Assembly (NCBI GenBank): GCA_964370845.1
Contig: CAYJLB010000004.1
Location: forward strand, 1-64,000
Length of the DNA: 64,000 nucleotides
From: CAYJLB01 sp964370845
GTDB taxonomy: Bacteria; Bacillota; Clostridia; Oscillospirales; Ruminococcaceae
Direction: 5' to 3'
Part shown: piece after piece, positions 60,446 to 64,000 of the stretch
Layout of the letters: each line of letters opens with the position of its first letter
Position numbering within the stretch: position 1 is the stretch's first letter
The notes under the pieces: generated by a model
Seen by the model: only the letters and a program-made list of their open reading frames with translations
Database searches by the model: none
What the model was told of the DNA's origin: nothing
Made by a program: the position numbers and the translations under genes

Positions 60446-60949
60446 ATGCCAAGTGAGAAAATATTGCAAACCAAAAAAGAACAAGTTGCTGCATTAACTG
60501 AAATTCTTAAGAGTTCAGCTGCAGGTGTTCTTGTAGATTACAAAGGTATCACAGTTGAGGAAGATACACAACTTCGTCGTGACCTACGTGCTGCTGGAAT
60601 TACTTATTCTGTTTACAAAAACTCAATCCTACGTTTTGCTTTTGAAGAAGCAGGTCTAGGTGAGATTACAAACGTTTTAGAAGGTACTACTGCTCTTGCG
60701 ATTTCAAACGATGACCAAACTGCTCCAGCGAGAATTTTGGGTAATTACGTTGAAAAATCTGATGAGAAGTTTTTCTTCAAAGCTGGTTTCATCGGCGAAG
60801 AAATCTATGACCAAAACGGAGTTGCTGCTCTATCAAAAATCCCTTCAAGAGATGTTTTGTTATCACAACTTGTTGGTTCATTACAAGGTCCTATGCAAAA
60901 ACTTGCTGCTATTGTTAAAGCAGTTGCTGATAGTAAAGAGGGAGAATAG
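60446..60949 (+). CDS. rplJ: 50S ribosomal protein L10
   Basis: 167 residues from the ATG after TTTGGAGGTGAATTT. Typical start PSEKILQTKKEQVAALTEIL, then VDYKGITVEEDTQLRRDLRAAG and the C-terminal helix that binds L7/L12 dimers. It builds the ribosomal stalk base and autoregulates through the upstream leader. Confidence 0.96.
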   Translation: MPSEKILQTKKEQVAALTEILKSSAAGVLVDYKGITVEEDTQLRRDLRAAGITYSVYKNSILRFAFEEAGLGEITNVLEGTTALAISNDDQTAPARILGNYVEKSDEKFFFKAGFIGEEIYDQNGVAALSKIPSRDVLLSQLVGSLQGPMQKLAAIVKAVADSKEGE

Positions 60950-61054
60950 TTTTATTCAAACCTTTTGTCTAGCATAAAATTAACAAAAACAAAAATAAAA
61001 AATAATATTTCGGAGAATAAATTCCGAAATTAAGAATTAAAGGAGATTTTAATC

Positions 61055-61426
61055 ATGGCTTCAGAAAAAATATTAAAATTTGTCGAAGAAGTTAAAACTT
61101 TGACAGTACTTGAGCTTTCAGAGCTTGTAGAGGCAATCCAAGAAGAATTCGGTGTTACAGCGGCTGTTGCTGCTGCTCCAGCTGCTGCTGGTGGCGCTGC
61201 TGCAGAAGCAGAAAAAACTGAATTTGACGTAGTTCTAGCTTCATTCGGTGATGCTAAAATGAACGTAATCAAAGTAGTTAAAGAAGTAACAGGTCTAGGT
61301 CTTAAAGAATCTAAAGAACTTGTTGAAGGTGCTCCAAAAGCAATCAAAGAAGGCGTTTCTAAAGCTGATGCTGAAGAACTTAAAGCTAAACTTGAAGCTG
61401 CTGGCGCAACTGTTGAACTTAAGTAA
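61055..61426 (+). CDS. rplL: 50S ribosomal protein L7/L12
   Basis: 123 residues, the usual length. An N-terminal dimerisation helix pair precedes an Ala-rich hinge (AAVAAAPAAAGGAAAEAEK), then the factor-binding C-terminal domain with KEVTGLGLKESKELVEGAP. ATG follows AAAGGAGATTTTAATC. A terminator directly follows, so rpoB is not co-transcribed here. Confidence 0.97.
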   Translation: MASEKILKFVEEVKTLTVLELSELVEAIQEEFGVTAAVAAAPAAAGGAAAEAEKTEFDVVLASFGDAKMNVIKVVKEVTGLGLKESKELVEGAPKAIKEGVSKADAEELKAKLEAAGATVELK

Positions 61427-61433
61427 TTTAACT

Positions 61434-61466
61434 AAAGCAGGTACTTTTATAGTGCCTGCTTTTTCT
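61434..61466 (+). terminator. terminator of rplJ-rplL
   Basis: AAAGCAGGTACT pairs with AGTGCCTGCTTT around TTTAT, followed by TTCTT. Confidence 0.8.
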
Positions 61467-61499
61467 TATTAATATATTTTAGAAGGGAATGTTTAGTTA

Positions 61500-62033
61500 A
61501 TGGATTTATTTGAAAAACAAGTTTCTACAAAAGAAATATTTAAGGGAAGAATTTTTACAGTTTCGGAAGATGACATTATTTTGCCAAACGGTAAAGATGC
61601 AAAGAGAGAAGTTATCACGCACAATGGTGGAGTTGGAATTTTGCCACTTTGCGATAATGGCGATGTGATTTTGGTTAAACAATTTCGTTATCCAACAGGG
61701 AAAGCAATTCTAGAAATACCCGCTGGAAAACTAGAAAAGGGAGAAAATCACTTTGAATGTGGTGTAAGAGAACTTACGGAAGAAGCTGGCGCTGTTTCAA
61801 ATAAAATTGATTATTTGGGAGAAATGTACCCAACTCCTGCTTATTGCACTGAAATAATTCATATTTATTTAGCAAGAGAGCTTTCTTTTGAAGAACAAAA
61901 TCTTGATGAGGACGAATTTCTTGACGTAATTAGAATTCCTTTCGAAAAGGCTTTGGATATGGTAATGAAAAATGAAATTACTGACGGAAAAACTCAAATT
62001 GCTATCCTAAAAACTGCCCAAATCATAAAATAA
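61500..62033 (+). CDS. NUDIX hydrolase (ADP-ribose pyrophosphatase-like)
   Basis: 177 residues. The Nudix box is GKLEKGENHFECGVRELTEEAGA (about 75-97), with conserved G, EL, E and EEAG residues. KQFRYPTGKAILEIPAGKLE before it is typical of ADP-ribose pyrophosphatases, which cleave ADP-ribose to AMP and ribose phosphate. ATG follows GAAGGGAATGTTTAGTTA. It stands between two terminators, so it forms its own short unit. Confidence 0.92.
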   Translation: MDLFEKQVSTKEIFKGRIFTVSEDDIILPNGKDAKREVITHNGGVGILPLCDNGDVILVKQFRYPTGKAILEIPAGKLEKGENHFECGVRELTEEAGAVSNKIDYLGEMYPTPAYCTEIIHIYLARELSFEEQNLDEDEFLDVIRIPFEKALDMVMKNEITDGKTQIAILKTAQIIK

Positions 62034-62045
62034 ATATTATTTTTT

Positions 62046-62077
62046 AAAAACGTTGTGAAAAAATTCAACGTTTTTTA
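62046..62077 (+). terminator. terminator of the NUDIX gene
   Basis: AAAAACGTTG pairs with CAACGTTTTT and is followed by TATTTTTTT. Confidence 0.85.
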
Positions 62078-62085
62078 TTTTTTTC

Positions 62086-62114
62086 TTGTAAATTTTGAAT
62101 AAATATATTATAAT
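62086..62114 (+). promoter_or_regulatory. promoter of zapA
   Basis: TTGTAA (62086-62091) and TATAAT (62109-62114) with 17-base spacing. Confidence 0.7.
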
Positions 62115-62186
62115 AGATGTATATGACTTGAATTGGCATTTTGTTTTGCCATTCTATAAAATTTATGATGGAAGGATTGTTGTGAT

Positions 62187-62525
62187 ATGAAAAATAGTAT
62201 TAAAGTTAAAATTTATAACAGAGAATACAATTTGCAAACGGAAGAAACTAAAGAATACACTCTCGAACTAGCAAAAAAATTAGATGGACAAATTCTTGAA
62301 ATGATGTCGGGGAGAAATTCTGTTTCCTTAATTGATGCTTGCGTTTTAATTTCACTCTCTGCAATCGACGAAAGTGAAAAAGCTAAAGATAATGTTGAAA
62401 ACCTTAGAACTCAAATAAAAGATTACGTTGATGATGCGGGCGATGCACGTTTAAAATGTGATGAATTGCAAAAAGAAATTAGAATTTTAAAGGCGGAAAT
62501 TGAACGTCTTAAATATAGAAAATAA
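62187..62525 (+). CDS. zapA: cell division protein ZapA
   Basis: 112 residues. The N-terminal strand-helix KVKIYNREYNLQTEE, then LELAKKLDGQILEMMSG and DACVLISLSAIDESEKA, match ZapA; a C-terminal coiled coil (about 60-110) follows. It bundles FtsZ protofilaments at midcell. ATG follows GAAGGATTGTTGTGAT. A U32 peptidase follows, the frequent clostridial order. Confidence 0.88.
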   Translation: MKNSIKVKIYNREYNLQTEETKEYTLELAKKLDGQILEMMSGRNSVSLIDACVLISLSAIDESEKAKDNVENLRTQIKDYVDDAGDARLKCDELQKEIRILKAEIERLKYRK

Positions 62526-62559
62526 ATTTTCAAACTACGATTTTATCGTAAGGAATGGA
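62521..62559 (+). repeat. fragment of the structured intergenic repeat
   Basis: AAATAAATTTTCAAACTACG followed by ATTTTATCGTAAGGAATGGAC resembles the start and the end of the repeat copies at 7718 and 13711 with the middle missing. It spans the zapA stop and U32 ribosome binding site. Confidence 0.4.
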
Positions 62560-62564
62560 CTTAA

Positions 62565-64000
62565 ATGAAAAATAAACTAAAAAATAAGGCTGAAATCCTA
62601 GCACCGGCTGGAAGTATGGAAGCTTTTGTTGCTGGGATTAGAGCTGGTGCTGATGCAATTTACATTGGCTCAAAAAGATTTTCTGCTCGTGCTAATGCAA
62701 CTAATTTCACCCAAGAGGAAATTGAAGAAGCAGTAAAATATGCCCATAAATGCGGTGTAAAAGTTTATCAAGCTATAAATACCATAGTTTTTGATAGCGA
62801 ACTTGAGGAATTAAAAAAAGAAATCATAACTTCTGCTAACATTGGAATAGACGCCTTTATTGTTCAAGATTTAGGTGTGCTTTCCCTTGTGAAAAAATTA
62901 ATTCCGAATATGCCTGTTCACGGATCAACTCAAATGAGTATTCACACTGCTGAGGGTGTACAAATGGCTAAAGAAATGGGCATTGATAGAGTTGTTTTAG
63001 CTAGGGAATTGCCTAAAGAAACCATTGAAGAATTGACACAACTTGGCGTGGATATTGAAGTTTTTGTTCATGGAGCATTATGCACTTGCGTTTCGGGACA
63101 GTGCTTTATGAGCGGAATTATCGGCAGCCGTAGTGCTAATCGTGGGCAATGTGCACAGCCATGTAGGTTGCCTTTTTCTGCAAAAACGAATATTGATGAG
63201 CGAAGATATGATTTATCTCTAAAAGATATGTCTTATGTTGAGCATATAAATGAACTTGTGGGATTTGGTGTTTCTTCCTTAAAAATCGAGGGCAGAATGA
63301 AACGTCCTGAGTATGTTGCGGCTGCAGTTTCTACTTGCAGAAATGTTTTAGACGGGAAAGAAGCTGACCTTTTTACATTGAAATCAGTTTTTTCAAGAAG
63401 TGGTTTTACCGACGGATATTATAAAAGTGAACTTGGAAAAACTATGTACGGAATTCGACAAAAAGAAGATGTAGTTTCTGCTGACAGCGTTTTTCCTACA
63501 TTAAGGGAGATTTACCGAAAAGAAGTTAAAAAAGCTACCATTTCTTTTAATTTAGTTGTAAATCCTGATGAAAATGCAGTTTTAACAGCTACAGACAGCA
63601 ACGGAAACAGTATTTTTGTAACTGGTGAAATTTCTCAAATTGCAATAAAATCACCTTTGACATTAGAAAAAGTTGAAAAGCAATTATCAAAACTTGGGGA
63701 CACAATTTATACTTTGGATAACATTACTGCTAAAATAGGGGAGGGTTTGACACTTCAAATGTCTTCGATTAATGATATGAGAAGGCGTGCTTGCGAAGCT
63801 ATGGACCAGATTAGAATTGCAAAAAACACTCCAAAATACGAAATTTTCGAAGATGATACAAAGTTCTTCAAAACAATGAATATAAAGCCTAACTCAATTA
63901 GAATTGAAGTTGAAAATATAAAACAATTAGATGGAATTGATTTATCAGAAATTGAAAAAATAACTGTTCCATTAAAAAAATATAGTGAATTTATTTCCTT
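62565..64000 (+). CDS. peptidase U32 family protein, 3' end outside the window
   Basis: At least 478 residues are visible with no stop. N-terminal AEILAPAGSMEAFVAGIRAG and the Cys-rich signature HGALCTCVSGQCFMSG plus SANRGQCAQPCRLPF (about 168-205) identify U32. Members include collagenase-like peptidases and the RlhA/UbiU/TrhP Fe-S hydroxylases that modify RNA or quinones. The Cys set here could bind a cluster; the exact role is open. ATG follows AAGGAATGGACTTAA, 39 bases after zapA. Confidence 0.9.
   Translation, partial: MKNKLKNKAEILAPAGSMEAFVAGIRAGADAIYIGSKRFSARANATNFTQEEIEEAVKYAHKCGVKVYQAINTIVFDSELEELKKEIITSANIGIDAFIVQDLGVLSLVKKLIPNMPVHGSTQMSIHTAEGVQMAKEMGIDRVVLARELPKETIEELTQLGVDIEVFVHGALCTCVSGQCFMSGIIGSRSANRGQCAQPCRLPFSAKTNIDERRYDLSLKDMSYVEHINELVGFGVSSLKIEGRMKRPEYVAAAVSTCRNVLDGKEADLFTLKSVFSRSGFTDGYYKSELGKTMYGIRQKEDVVSADSVFPTLREIYRKEVKKATISFNLVVNPDENAVLTATDSNGNSIFVTGEISQIAIKSPLTLEKVEKQLSKLGDTIYTLDNITAKIGEGLTLQMSSINDMRRRACEAMDQIRIAKNTPKYEIFEDDTKFFKTMNIKPNSIRIEVENIKQLDGIDLSEIEKITVPLKKYSEFIS

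Overview
The window is AT-rich low-GC Gram-positive chromosomal DNA with AAAGGA/GGAGG ribosome binding sites, frequent TTG starts and textbook sigma-A promoters (TTGACA, 17 bp, TATAAT). Gene content fits an uncultured gut member of the class Clostridia, probably Oscillospirales/Ruminococcaceae: TPP and T-box riboregulators, an ECF thiamine transporter, Thr/Glu-rich surface lipoproteins, sulfatase and GH2 genes for host glycans, and a type II LeuA beside a citramalate synthase. A 10-N run at 45191-45200 shows this is a scaffolded draft assembly. The placement is inference from gene content; no marker gene was compared.

Layout. 1-1000: the tail of an unknown gene and a tRNA-Gly/Arg/His operon (minus). 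1017-3825 (minus): DUF5685 protein, J-domain protein with a Cys-rich tail, and two membrane proteins. 4164-9440: branched-chain amino-acid operon cimA-leuC-(YcxB-like)-leuD-leuB. Its partner leuA lies far away at 38079 behind its own leucine-type T-box. 9697-13008: GH4-like protein with altered metal ligands, transglutaminase-like lipoprotein and asparaginase. 13056-15331: tRNA-Arg(CCG), a divergent pair of a 41-aa ORF and a ribbon-helix-helix protein, then a LexA-like repressor with a pseudo-ImmA/IrrE protein. 15399-17087: M3 oligopeptidase.

17401-25160 is the most unusual locus: an oligopeptide-type ABC importer (binding protein, two permeases, two ATPases, small membrane protein). The second permease carries a seven-repeat RCC1-like beta-propeller in its first extracytoplasmic loop. 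The second ATPase carries a coiled-coil insertion of about 195 residues between Walker A and the Q-loop.

25352-37626 is an accessory sugar and surface region: Gfo/Idh/MocA oxidoreductase, GNAT, a 96-bp tandem repeat, ThuA, TPP riboswitch-thiT, an MBOAT/DHHW polysaccharide-acetylation pair, and a URO-D-like/sulfatase/GH2 run behind a LacI-type operator. 38079-50734 holds leuA, flavodoxin, phosphofructokinase, a second transglutaminase-like lipoprotein, a CorC/HlyC-type protein, a gapped BtuF-like lipoprotein, a cytosolic Asp-box propeller protein and a YdbS/YdbT-like pair. 50850-51193: tRNA-Met and two identical tRNA-Glu. 51432-57302 (minus): ROK repressor, flavodoxin-like protein, argS, DUF1934, murI, ddl. 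57777-62525: rpmG-secE-nusG-rplK-rplA, rplJ-rplL behind an L10 leader, then NUDIX and zapA. A U32 peptidase runs off the right edge.

Between genes there are several repeat families: GCCCGCG-headed elements often next to a GCAACG-TGA-CGTTGC hairpin, a structured element before leuD and after the RHH gene, and intrinsic terminators sharing a GTTTCATCACACT-type stem.
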